A stretch of 33,047 bases of DNA, taken from contig NZ_VKDE01000041.1 in NCBI RefSeq assembly GCF_007097485.1, positions 1 to 33,047 on the forward strand, written 5' to 3'. Positions 25,159 to 32,942 of this stretch are shown piece by piece. The notes beneath the pieces are model-generated. The model had not been told where the DNA came from. It searched no databases and saw only the letters and a program-made list of their open reading frames with translations. Both the position numbers and the translations under genes were made by a program. This DNA is from Carboxylicivirga sp. M1479. GTDB lineage: Bacteria; Bacteroidota; Bacteroidia; Bacteroidales; Marinilabiliaceae. Numbering within the stretch: position 1 is the stretch's first letter; the number at the start of each line of letters is the position of its first letter.

Positions 25159-26772
25159 ATGATGAAACATTTGACAACAATCATTATCCTTACGCTTTGC
25201 ACCTTTATAAGCACTCAAGGGCAAAGTATTTATGATCAAAAAAATGATCCTTTCTTTGGTGAAACATGCACCAGTATAATGGTGAGTAAAGGCGCATCAA
25301 CCGACGGTTCGGTTATGACATCTCATACCTGCGATGGTCGCTACCGCACCTGGTTAACCATTGAGGAAGGTAAAGAATATGAAAAGGGCAGTACAACACC
25401 TATTTACAAGGGCAAACTTAAAACAGAAACACCTTGGGATATGCGTAAGGTGACTGAAGTTGGCACCATTCCCCAGGCCAAAGAAACCTATAGTTTTTTA
25501 AATACCGCTTATCCTTGTTTGAATGAAAAGCAACTGGCGATTGGAGAAACAACATTCGTTGGACCTGAAGAGTTGGTTAACGAAAATGGCATGTTCCTAA
25601 TTGAAGAATTAGAACGTATTGCCTTGGAACGATGCTCTACTGCTCGCGATGCCATCAAGCTAATCGGCGAATTAATTGAAGAGTACGGTTATGGCGATTG
25701 GGGCGAGTGCATTACTATTGCCGACAAAAAAGAAGTTTGGCAGCTAGAAATTGTGGGTGAAGGTCCTGACAAGATTGGTGGCATTTGGGCGGCTCAACGC
25801 ATTCCGGATGGTCATGTAGGTGTTTCGGCAAACATCTCTCGCATTGGTGAAATCGACCTTAAAGATAAAGATCACTTTATGGCGTCGAAAAATGTTTTTT
25901 CTGCTGCCAAAAAGCTGGAACGCTGGGATGGTGAGAAGCCTTTCAAATTTTGGAAAGCCTACGGTGATGTTGAGAAACCGTTTAAAATACGTGAGTATTT
26001 CATTTTAAATGCCTTGGCTCCGTCTTTAAATATTGATTTTGAAGCAGATGAAATTCCGTTTTCTGTTAAGCCAGATAAAAAAGTATCTGTTCAAGATGTG
26101 ATGGCTCTTTACCGCGAAACCTATGAGGGTACAAAATACGATATGACCCAAAACTTAATGGTGACGAAAAAGAAATACAACGACGACAAAGAGGAAATCG
26201 GCGTAGACACCATTAAATCTCCAATTGCCAATCCTTGGATGGGCCGCGATGAACGCAATTTATATGAAGCACTCAACGAGGGTACTGTTGAATTTCAGCG
26301 TACTGTAGCCGTATCATGGTGTTCTTACTCTGAAATTATTCAATTACGCGATTGGTTACCAGACGAAATTGGTGGCATCGCCTGGTTCAGCTTTGATAAC
26401 CCGGGACAGTCGCCTCGCATACCAATTTATTCGGGTGCTACAGAATTACCTGAGAGCTTTCAGTACTGCGGACAAAAACGTTACCGCGAGGATGCTGCCA
26501 TTTGGCAATATCGCAAAGCCAATAAACTAGCAACATTGGCATGGCAATCAACAAAAGAAGGCTTGCTTAATGAGGTAGCTTATTTTGAAGAAAAAGGACA
26601 AACTGAAACGAAAGAATTAGAGGCACGTATTTCTAAACTAATCGAAGAAGGTAAGAAAGAAAAAGCTGCTGTACTAATTAACAAATACACCAATGATTTT
26701 ACTGGCGCAACCATGTTACGTTGGAAAGAGTTGGAAGAACAATATTGGGCTAAATTTGGCTTAGGATTTTAA
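25159..26772 (+). CDS. C69 family dipeptidase, exported
   Basis: The 537-residue product has a signal peptide (about 1-22, ending TQGQ) and the C69 (PepD-like, Ntn-hydrolase) fold. The candidate nucleophile is Cys37 in GETCTSIMVSKGASTDGS, followed by TSHTCDG. GDWGECITIADKKEVWQLEIVG and RIPDGHVGVSANISRIGEI are also typical. C69 enzymes act as broad dipeptidases after exposing the N-terminal Cys, so about 14 residues beyond the signal peptide must be removed. The C-terminus (460-537) is helical. An ATG one codon later would also work as a start. Confidence 0.92.
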   Translation: MMKHLTTIIILTLCTFISTQGQSIYDQKNDPFFGETCTSIMVSKGASTDGSVMTSHTCDGRYRTWLTIEEGKEYEKGSTTPIYKGKLKTETPWDMRKVTEVGTIPQAKETYSFLNTAYPCLNEKQLAIGETTFVGPEELVNENGMFLIEELERIALERCSTARDAIKLIGELIEEYGYGDWGECITIADKKEVWQLEIVGEGPDKIGGIWAAQRIPDGHVGVSANISRIGEIDLKDKDHFMASKNVFSAAKKLERWDGEKPFKFWKAYGDVEKPFKIREYFILNALAPSLNIDFEADEIPFSVKPDKKVSVQDVMALYRETYEGTKYDMTQNLMVTKKKYNDDKEEIGVDTIKSPIANPWMGRDERNLYEALNEGTVEFQRTVAVSWCSYSEIIQLRDWLPDEIGGIAWFSFDNPGQSPRIPIYSGATELPESFQYCGQKRYREDAAIWQYRKANKLATLAWQSTKEGLLNEVAYFEEKGQTETKELEARISKLIEEGKKEKAAVLINKYTNDFTGATMLRWKELEEQYWAKFGLGF

Positions 26773-26792
26773 GCTCAGCACTAAAACGTCTA

Positions 26793-26824
26793 AAGCCTCT
26801 TGCTCTTTGCAAGGGGCTTTTTTA
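26793..26824 (+). terminator. Terminator of the dipeptidase gene
   Basis: An 11-bp stem (AAGCCTCTTGC at 26793-26803 with GCAAGGGGCTT at 26809-26819, one T-G pair) with a 5-base loop, followed by T's. It sits between convergent genes and reaches the antiporter stop codon. Confidence 0.88.
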
Positions 26825-28042
26825 TTGCGCTTTATCTAATAATTTTGGACCAAATACCTTAATACCGATTGCTCCCAAAGGTGCGGTGGTAATAATACTA
26901 AGCACAGCCATGGCTAATATCATCTGCCCCGTTTCAAGCGAAACATCGCCCAACTTGCCGGCTCCAATTAAGGTTAAAGGAACGGCACCGATAGCAGCCT
27001 GTACTGTTGCCTTGGGCCAGTAGGCTATTACACAGAACAACTTCTCTTTATAATTTAATGAACTACCTGCTAAAGCCAGCCATACACCAATACTTCGTGC
27101 TGTAAGCCCAATCAATAGTATCAGCAAGCCAGTTGCAACAATAGAGGCATCTAACTCATTAATTCGAACCTCAGTACCGATGTATACAAATAAAAGTATC
27201 TCGGACAAAACCCAAACCTTGTTAAATTTAGAAGAAAGTCGTTTGGCCAATTGGCTATATTTTTCGAGTATAATAAATCCAATGGCCATAATACCCAATA
27301 AGCCTGCCAAGGGTATCACTTCCTTTAAGCTTTCCAGTTCGGTCAGCTCATAATAAACCACAGCAACAATCATAAAGATGATGACCTTTTTAGTATCGCG
27401 TATAAGGAATTTTTTAAAGAACCATACTAGAATAAAACCTAGCAAAACGCCTATTAAGGCACCCAGTAAGATACCTGCAGGAACACTCCAAAGCAAATAA
27501 GGCATATTAATAGATGAGCCTGCTGCCAAACCTGTAAAAACACCAAATATGGTAATGGCAAACACATCATCAACCGAGGCACCTGCTAAAACAAGGGTTG
27601 GTATTTCCTTTTTCTTACCAAAGCCTTTTTCTTTAAGATCTAACATAGTTGGCACTACCACTGCTGGCGATACAGCAGCAATGATAAAACCTATAATACC
27701 ACCTTCAATCCATGTAAAGTCAAGCAAGTAATGAGCCGCCAACATCACTATGCTCCCCTCAATAACACCTGGAATAAAACTCATGTTAATAGCTGGCCGA
27801 CCTACTTTATGAAGCGTTTCGCGATTAATTCCCAGGCCTGCTCTTATTAAAATCACAATTAAAGCGGCAGTCTTTAACTCCTTAAGCATAATGCCCACCT
27901 CAGGATCAACCACATTTAACACACTTGGCCCAACAACAACCCCGGCAACAATCAAACCTAAAATCCCCGGTAGCTTTATCAAGGTAAAAAGGTAATAAAG
28001 CACAAGTGCCGCAGTAACAATTAAAGCGATATTTAATAGCAT
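26822..28042 (-). CDS. Cation:proton antiporter (CPA family)
   Basis: The 406-residue inner-membrane protein has about 12 hydrophobic segments. It carries the conserved paired-Asp motif of Na+(K+)/H+ antiporters in GASVDDVFAI (near residue 155), and a SPAVVVPTMLDLKEKG segment before it, as in NhaP/Kef-type carriers. There is no C-terminal TrkA domain, so it is a core-only form. It probably exchanges Na+ or K+ for H+ and supports pH or salt balance; ion selectivity cannot be read from sequence. It is monocistronic, convergent with the dipeptidase gene. Confidence 0.92.
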   Translation of the reverse strand: MLLNIALIVTAALVLYYLFTLIKLPGILGLIVAGVVVGPSVLNVVDPEVGIMLKELKTAALIVILIRAGLGINRETLHKVGRPAINMSFIPGVIEGSIVMLAAHYLLDFTWIEGGIIGFIIAAVSPAVVVPTMLDLKEKGFGKKKEIPTLVLAGASVDDVFAITIFGVFTGLAAGSSINMPYLLWSVPAGILLGALIGVLLGFILVWFFKKFLIRDTKKVIIFMIVAVVYYELTELESLKEVIPLAGLLGIMAIGFIILEKYSQLAKRLSSKFNKVWVLSEILLFVYIGTEVRINELDASIVATGLLILLIGLTARSIGVWLALAGSSLNYKEKLFCVIAYWPKATVQAAIGAVPLTLIGAGKLGDVSLETGQMILAMAVLSIITTAPLGAIGIKVFGPKLLDKAQ

Positions 28043-28418
28043 AACAAGAGTTTAAATCATAAAGGGTGAATACTTTAAATATAAAGGTGCTATATGATTT
28101 ACAATGGGTAACTATTCTTTAATTTACAATCGTCGCTCTAGCCGCGAGGCTTATACTTTACTTGCCTTGACGCAAGAAAGTATACAAAGAAAGTCAAGGC
28201 TACCTAATAAAAGCAATTGATTTATTTGTTGTTACTAAGTTCGGCCGGGTGATCTTCGAACAAGTTCTCAGCTTCCCGGTCTCGCTAAGTAACATCTTCT
28301 AAATCCATCCCCTTTTTTAGGAGGCCAACGAGGAGATGACCATAAATACTATTTACCCACTAAAAATCATACAGAGCCGATATAAAATAGTCACCCTTGC
28401 ATGAACATTCAATATATC
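28043..28418. other. Intergenic region with structured repeat copy 1
   Basis: 376 bases without a protein frame. Apart from the repeat at 28141-28340 I see only AT-rich DNA, including the antiporter 5' region and the 3' side of the PhnA-type gene. Confidence 0.7.
28141..28340 (+). repeat. Structured intergenic repeat, copy 1
   Basis: About 200 bases related to 30430-30620. Parts in order: a hairpin GCCTTGAC (28164-28171) / GTCAAGGC (28193-28200); an outer stem GTTACT (28231-28236) / AGTAAC (28288-28293); between them a 45-base loop region matching copy 2 at 41 of 45 positions, with 33 identical bases from 28251; then AGGAGGCCA (from 28319). No coding potential. Confidence 0.85.
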
Positions 28419-28994
28419 TTAGTTTTTCTTAACGTACTTGGTAAGGATGTAAATGTGCTGACCATTCACTTTTCCTTCAATGTGCTCAGGATCGTTATTC
28501 GACAGAATGATGTTACGAACAGCCGTTCCTCTTTTAGCAACAAAGCTGGTTCCTTTCACATTTAAATCCTTTATTAACACAACACTGTCGCCAGCCTTTA
28601 GCTCAGCACCATTGCTATCAATGTACTTATCAACTTCATCGTCCGATAAACCATCGCCATCGGCTTTAGCCCATGCCAAGGTATCTTCATCCAGATAAAG
28701 CATATCAAGCAAATCCTGTGTCCAATCGGCCTTTAAACGGTTCAGTAAACGCCAGGCCATTACCTGCACAGGTGCTTCAGTACTCCACATGCTATCGTTT
28801 AAGCAACGCCAATGATTGGCATCCATCGTGTCTGGCTTTTCTATTTGATCATGACAAGTGGAGCATACCAACACACTTTCTGATGCATCAGCTGCGTTAA
28901 CAGGTGCTACCTGATAAACGACCAAGCCTTCTTCACTCCCACACAACTCACACTTATCGCCACTACGCGCTCTTAATGATTTTTCTACACTCAT
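28419..28994 (-). CDS. PhnA-domain zinc-ribbon protein
   Basis: The 191-residue product has an N-terminal zinc ribbon (Cys15-x2-Cys18 and Cys44-x2-Cys47) and a C-terminal PhnA/YjdM domain (about 125-190, with GAELKAGDSVVLIKDLNVKG and IEGKVNGQHIYILT). The YjdM/PhnA family was named for phosphonate use, but that role is not supported for most members and no phosphonate genes are here. It begins 5 bases after the cysteate synthase stop, so both are one transcript. Whether the two are functionally related is unknown. The middle is a helical region rich in Asp and Trp. Confidence 0.88.
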   Translation of the reverse strand: MSVEKSLRARSGDKCELCGSEEGLVVYQVAPVNAADASESVLVCSTCHDQIEKPDTMDANHWRCLNDSMWSTEAPVQVMAWRLLNRLKADWTQDLLDMLYLDEDTLAWAKADGDGLSDDEVDKYIDSNGAELKAGDSVVLIKDLNVKGTSFVAKRGTAVRNIILSNNDPEHIEGKVNGQHIYILTKYVKKN

Positions 28995-28999
28995 GGCCT

Positions 29000-30298
29000 C
29001 TATTTGTTAAATAACTGCTTCATTACCTTTTCAACATCAGCCATTTCTGGCGTAATATCAAACACATGAGCAGGCTTTAAATAACTCATCTCTTTGGTGC
29101 TTTTAATGCGCTTCTCTCCTCCACCGGTAATATTCAGCACAATGCAGTCATCCTTATCAACCACACCATCCTTTACCGCTTGAATTAATGTAGCTGTTGC
29201 TACAGCTGCTGCCGGATGAATATCATTACCTTCAGTTTCTTCGAAAATGCGACCTGCCGCCGCAGCAGCATCATTAGAAGCCGTTAATACATCACCACCT
29301 GCTTCTTTCATGGCATCGTATAAACCACCAAACACCGAATAAGGAGGCTTACGGTTTGAAAGCACCTTTGCATCAATCTCTTCAACTTGCTTACGAGCCG
29401 TATCATCATCTAACGGAAGCATGCGGCGCGATTGCGCTTTCCATGCATCGTGGATTGGTAAGAATGGTTCGTTCTGCGAAACCATCAACTTCATAAAATG
29501 ATCGCCAAAACGACCATCTGCAATCAAGCGTTTATTGGCTTCCCAGGCCGCAATGGCACCCGTTCCACTTCCTACCGCCTGAAAATAGTATTTTGGTATA
29601 CGTCCAATAGTTGTAACCGCCGACAAAGTGGTGGTTCCCATACCATCGCGACGCGCTACATTTCTAGCACCGCCCTCGGCTACAAAACCATCCAACTCAC
29701 AAGCCATGTTCGATAAGTGGATCGCATCGAAATAATCACTTCCCGACTTGGTTACCACCAATTTCACATTATCCTTAATGGGTTCATCAAACCACATGGC
29801 ATCAATATTATCCTCGGGCACACACAGTAACAAAGGAATATTATTATCGGAACAAACACGCGCAAATGCACGAGCCGTGTTGCCCGCCGATGCCACCACC
29901 AATATGGTTCCGTCATCGTTTTGCAAGCGTCCTCCAACAGAGTAAGCTTCAGTTTCTTTAAACGAACAGGTACGGAAATTAGCACCTTTCTCGGGCCAGT
30001 AACCACTAAATGTGATGTGTAAATCGGATAAGCCAAGGTATTTGGCTAGTCCTTCACTCTTATAGGTAACAGGGGCCGAAGATCCTTCCAACATCTTATG
30101 TACAGGTAACCAATCGGCAAATCGGAATACACCATATGAGGCATCTTTTACCTCTATCTGTTTCTTGTTGTAGATGGCTCGTACCAAACTACATTCGTGC
30201 TCGTTAGGTGCGTCAAGTGTCCAACCTGCATCTTCAAATTGATTGCCGGATTTAACTGACTCCAATTTGTAAGGAGTGGCTTTGAATTCTTTTGTCAT
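29000..30298 (-). CDS. Cysteate synthase (PLP-dependent, threonine synthase-like)
   Basis: The 432-residue enzyme belongs to the fold-type II PLP family and most resembles TIGR03844 cysteate synthase, which makes L-cysteate from O-phosphoserine and sulfite. Key features: FADWLPVHKMLEGSSAPVTYKS, the PLP-binding lysine Lys114 in RTCSFKETEAY, the SAGNTARAFA phosphate/substrate loop, GSGTGAIAAWE and the C-terminal ITGGGEKR. In methanogens it feeds coenzyme M synthesis; in Bacteroidota it is the first step to capnine sulfonolipids (called SulA in Alistipes). The ATG at 30298 is used; a frame extension to 30421 covers a -7 promoter box and has no family match. Threonine synthase is the main alternative. 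Confidence 0.82.
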   Translation of the reverse strand: MTKEFKATPYKLESVKSGNQFEDAGWTLDAPNEHECSLVRAIYNKKQIEVKDASYGVFRFADWLPVHKMLEGSSAPVTYKSEGLAKYLGLSDLHITFSGYWPEKGANFRTCSFKETEAYSVGGRLQNDDGTILVVASAGNTARAFARVCSDNNIPLLLCVPEDNIDAMWFDEPIKDNVKLVVTKSGSDYFDAIHLSNMACELDGFVAEGGARNVARRDGMGTTTLSAVTTIGRIPKYYFQAVGSGTGAIAAWEANKRLIADGRFGDHFMKLMVSQNEPFLPIHDAWKAQSRRMLPLDDDTARKQVEEIDAKVLSNRKPPYSVFGGLYDAMKEAGGDVLTASNDAAAAAGRIFEETEGNDIHPAAAVATATLIQAVKDGVVDKDDCIVLNITGGGEKRIKSTKEMSYLKPAHVFDITPEMADVEKVMKQLFNK

Positions 30299-30322
30299 AA
30301 TAATGTTGTGATCTTTGAGCCA

Positions 30323-30330
30323 CAAAAATA
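30323..30330 (-). promoter_or_regulatory. Possible -7 box for cysteate synthase
   Basis: The minus strand reads TATTTTTG, a full TAnnTTTG match 24 bases before the ATG at 30298. A -33 box at the usual spacing is not clear. It lies inside the upstream frame extension and so supports the shorter start. Confidence 0.4.
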
Positions 30331-30429
30331 GAAGTTTTGCCCGGCTTGAGAAAAATACAGGCAAAAAACATAGATGGATGATAGGGTTTATTAGCAATGT
30401 TGTCCTAAATAGTTTTATCAATTGGGCTA

Positions 30430-30620
30430 TCCGCCCAAACCGGACTTACTTTTTTTAGCTTGATCCAAAAAACTAAGGAAAAAAGATCAAGGCTACTTTT
30501 TAAATAACTCTCTTTTTTTATCTCAAGCTTAAGTGCGGCCTGGCGATCTTCGAACAAGTTCTCAGCTTCCCGGTCTCTCTAAAGCTTTCGACTAAACGAA
30601 AGCAATTTAAAAGAGAGGCC
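30430..30620 (+). repeat. Structured intergenic repeat, copy 2
   Basis: Same element as 28141-28340, in the same orientation. It has the hairpin CTTGATC (30459-30465) / GATCAAG (30485-30491), the outer stem AAGCTT (30525-30530) / AAGCTT (30582-30587), the 45-base conserved loop region with 33 identical bases from 30545, and AGAGAGGCCA at the end. Outer stem sequences differ from copy 1 but pair in both. Confidence 0.85.
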
Positions 30621-30877
30621 ATAAAACATGACGCTAAAAAACTGTCTTAATTAAAACAATGTTATCTAGCTTGATTTCTATCCCACTGCTGGTGCGGATT
30701 TGAAATCCGTGCCATTTACTTAAACACATCAAACCAGTCTTGAACAGCAAGGCTGATAAAAGAAACACCTTCAGATTTGAGGAACGTATACGAGTAAATC
30801 AGAGATATTGCTAAGGAATTAAAATTTACTTTAACTCTAGTAGCACAGATTACAAATCTGCGCTAGCGAGAGATAAA
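30621..30877. other. Intergenic region with REP-like palindromes
   Basis: No protein frame. It holds two short palindromes listed separately (30691-30713 and 30841-30865); nothing else is recognised. Confidence 0.6.
30691..30713. repeat. REP-like palindrome (CGGATTT-G-AAATCCG)
   Basis: An 11-bp inverted repeat GGTGCGGATTT / AAATCCGTGCC around a single G, with two G-T pairs in the outer part. No T-run follows. It resembles repetitive extragenic palindromes. Confidence 0.65.
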
Positions 30878-30879
30878 TC
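30841..30879. repeat. REP-like palindrome plus left direct repeat of the lipoprotein gene
   Basis: TAGCACAGATT / AATCTGCGCTA form a stem with one mismatch (30841-30865). It continues into CTGCGCTAGCG (30858-30868) and TAAATC (30874-30879), a unit that recurs at 31436-31458 on the other side of the gene 30878-31411. The gene's stop codon (30878-30880) overlaps its end. Confidence 0.6.
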
Positions 30880-31411
30880 AATTACTTGTAGGTTTAACTA
30901 GAGAGATATTCTTAACCCTTTCAATTTGAACCAACTTTTCTAATGTATTACTACGTATAATGGTGTCGTTCGTGGGATTAACCATTAAATACAAAAGGTT
31001 TTCATATCGATTTTCCTCTGCAGGTTTATAATTGAATAAAAATATCCCAAATGATTTATCATAGTACCCACCGTGAATTAAGTTCCTCCGCAAAAATATT
31101 GTTTTACTGAGTATTTCCGCATTAAACTTTGCATTAACCGCATTCGAATTATAATAGCGCTTCACTTTAAGATCATCTGTTAAATCATATTGCAATTTTC
31201 CATTAATAAAAAGAGAATTGTTCAAGTCAAAAAAATAACCAACAACATCACCCTTCTTGGAAATTGAATCTAATAGAGTGTGAACAGTCAACATTGTTTG
31301 TTCAATTTCATCTGGGGCGTTAAATAAATCTATAGTTTCTCTTTTACCATCACTATCCTTACACCCAAATAGAATAATTAAAGAAAACAAAATAACTCTA
31401 CTATTTTCCAT
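30878..31411 (-). CDS. Small lipoprotein of unknown function
   Basis: The 177-residue product has a short lipoprotein signal with lipobox LFGC (Cys17). The mature part is mixed alpha/beta, with no family I recognise; it contains DVVGYFFDLNNSLFINGK and LLYLMVNPTNDTIIRS. It is bracketed closely by imperfect 22-23-base direct repeats (30858-30879 and 31436-31458), one overlapping its stop and one 25 bases before its start. This suggests it entered as a small cassette or that the repeats spread around it. AT-rich codon use compared with the core genes. Confidence 0.7.
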   Translation of the reverse strand: MENSRVILFSLIILFGCKDSDGKRETIDLFNAPDEIEQTMLTVHTLLDSISKKGDVVGYFFDLNNSLFINGKLQYDLTDDLKVKRYYNSNAVNAKFNAEILSKTIFLRRNLIHGGYYDKSFGIFLFNYKPAEENRYENLLYLMVNPTNDTIIRSNTLEKLVQIERVKNISLVKPTSN

Positions 31412-31435
31412 GATAATAACCTTTAATGATATATT

Positions 31436-31494
31436 CTGCGCTAGCGTGGGGTTAAATCGTAGACTTCCTAAGCATCTTCGAGATGCTAAGGAAG
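31436..31494. repeat. Right direct repeat and palindrome upstream of the lipoprotein gene
   Basis: CTGCGCTAGCG (31436-31446) and TAAATC (31453-31458) repeat the unit at 30858-30879. A hairpin follows: CTTCCTAAGCATCT (31464-31477), loop TCG, AGATGCTAAGGAAG (31481-31494), with one mismatch. The cysteine hydrolase gene ends at 31506, 12 bases on, but no T-run suggests a terminator. Confidence 0.65.
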
Positions 31495-31505
31495 TTGAAT
31501 TTCTA

Positions 31506-31994
31506 TTAGCTCAACAAGTCATTCAAACTAATTACTTTGCAGCCTTTGCTTTCATAATACGCCAGCATTTCTGGAATTTTCTTTTTACTCCAACTGGTAA
31601 TGCCATCGGATAATACAGCGACCTCGTAGTTGGCCTTACGTAAATTAAAACAAGTTGATTTAACACAAATAGTGGCATCTCCTCCCACTATGTAGAACTC
31701 ACTAATCTCATTCTTACCAATGAAGTCTGTCAATTCCTCACATGTTAATGCATTTCCTTTATTCTTTGTGAAAATATTTTCTGATGCAATTTTCAAGTCC
31801 GAAGCTAACTCAGCCCCTACTGTACCAGGTAAGAAATTTTTAGCACCAGCTGATAAATTTTCGTGCCTTATATAAACAACATGTATCCCATTATTGCCTG
31901 CCCAATCAATGGCTGTATTAATATTGTCAATTACTTCTTTGTAATTCTTGGGTGTATCATTTTGAATATCTACTATGACTAATGCTTTGCTCAT
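31506..31994 (-). CDS. Cysteine hydrolase, isochorismatase-like family
   Basis: The 162-residue cytoplasmic enzyme has the family triad: Asp9 in VIVDIQND, Lys77 in NIFTKNKG, and Cys110 in GGDATICVKSTCFN. The family includes nicotinamidases, isochorismatases and various amidases; the metal-binding set of nicotinamidase is not visible, so the substrate is open. It is somewhat shorter than average (about 180-210) because the region after the first Asp is compact (NDTPKNYKEV). It has no close operon partner. Confidence 0.88.
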   Translation of the reverse strand: MSKALVIVDIQNDTPKNYKEVIDNINTAIDWAGNNGIHVVYIRHENLSAGAKNFLPGTVGAELASDLKIASENIFTKNKGNALTCEELTDFIGKNEISEFYIVGGDATICVKSTCFNLRKANYEVAVLSDGITSWSKKKIPEMLAYYESKGCKVISLNDLLS

Positions 31995-32448
31995 TTTACT
32001 TACTTTTTGCTTCCTTATTAGATGGTTAAGTTAAATATTTAATTCAATGCCATTATTCACTGTATTATTTACTTGAACGCAACGGCCTGCCGTATGAAGT
32101 GTATGGAATCTTAACCAAACTAACTTCCAAAATTGAGCTGAGCCAAAGCGTTGTATTTGTTTTTAATTTTTCATTTCGAAAGCCAAATCAACGATTTGGC
32201 GGTGGTTGCCGAAGCTAAGAACCTACCAAAAAAGAGTCGGCTCACTTTTGATTTATTAGCCATTGTTGGCAATAGTTATTATAGTTTAATATTAGCACTC
32301 TTGTAGGTGGCATTTGTATTGTTTTATATTGACAGTTTCAAATTATTTTGAATTCAATTCTAATCTTATTGAAAGCCTATAGCTCAGTAACTAAATCCAG
32401 CCATTTAATTCGATTAGGTCAAAATCAAAATAGCTGTAAGCATTAAAT
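31995..32448. other. Intergenic region with several short palindromes
   Basis: 454 bases with no convincing gene. It holds ACGGC-CT-GCCGT (32082-32093), GCCAAATC-AAC-GATTTGGC (32182-32200) and GCCA-TTGT-TGGC (32259-32270) within a stretch of higher GC than the flanks. It looks like a recombination or repeat element, but I cannot name it. Confidence 0.5.
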
Positions 32449-32880
32449 TTACCGTCTTGTCTTTATGGCATTCATAATTTTATCAATATTACTTCTGATA
32501 CGAAATATCATTAGCAGTCCAAGAAATAAAAGAATAATTGAAATTACTGGAATCGATGGTAAGTCAAAATATCTAATTAAGAAAACACTGGATACGGATG
32601 CTATAATAATACCAAAGAGTATTGGGAAAAAGAGTTCTATTTTAAAATTAAAGGCTATTTGGTTATAATCTTCTGTCAATGTAACCTTACCTCGTTTAAT
32701 TAATCGTGCATAACTGTATTTGTTACCAACTTTCGAATGCATCATATTGTGAGGACTTTTAAAAGTAATCACATTGTTATTTATTTTTGTGACAAATTCA
32801 TCATCAATTAGAGCTTGATTTACCTTTTCTATGACTTGGTTCAAAGTCTCTCTTTGCAATTTGTCGATAAAATATTTCAT
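32449..32880 (-). CDS. Small membrane protein of unknown function
   Basis: The 143-residue protein has a polar N-terminal half (about 1-80) and two hydrophobic segments (about 82-104 and 110-126), with a basic C-terminus (KTRR). The N-terminal part contains ITFKSPHNMMHSKVGNKYS, not recognised. It follows the partial gene at the window edge by 62 bases on the same strand, so they may be co-transcribed. Function not assigned. Confidence 0.7.
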   Translation of the reverse strand: MKYFIDKLQRETLNQVIEKVNQALIDDEFVTKINNNVITFKSPHNMMHSKVGNKYSYARLIKRGKVTLTEDYNQIAFNFKIELFFPILFGIIIASVSSVFLIRYFDLPSIPVISIILLFLGLLMIFRIRSNIDKIMNAIKTRR

Positions 32881-32942
32881 ATTTTTTATGTTGAACTTGA
32901 TTTGGGTTAATTCTGACTAACGTAAAATTTAAGTCCTGTAAA

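Noticed and set aside
30299-30421. N-terminal extension of cysteate synthase
   Set aside because: The 41 extra residues look like translated intergenic DNA, cover a -7 promoter box, and are absent from the expected family start.
31410-31613. 67-codon plus-strand frame
   Set aside because: It crosses a palindromic repeat and runs antisense into the cysteine hydrolase gene.
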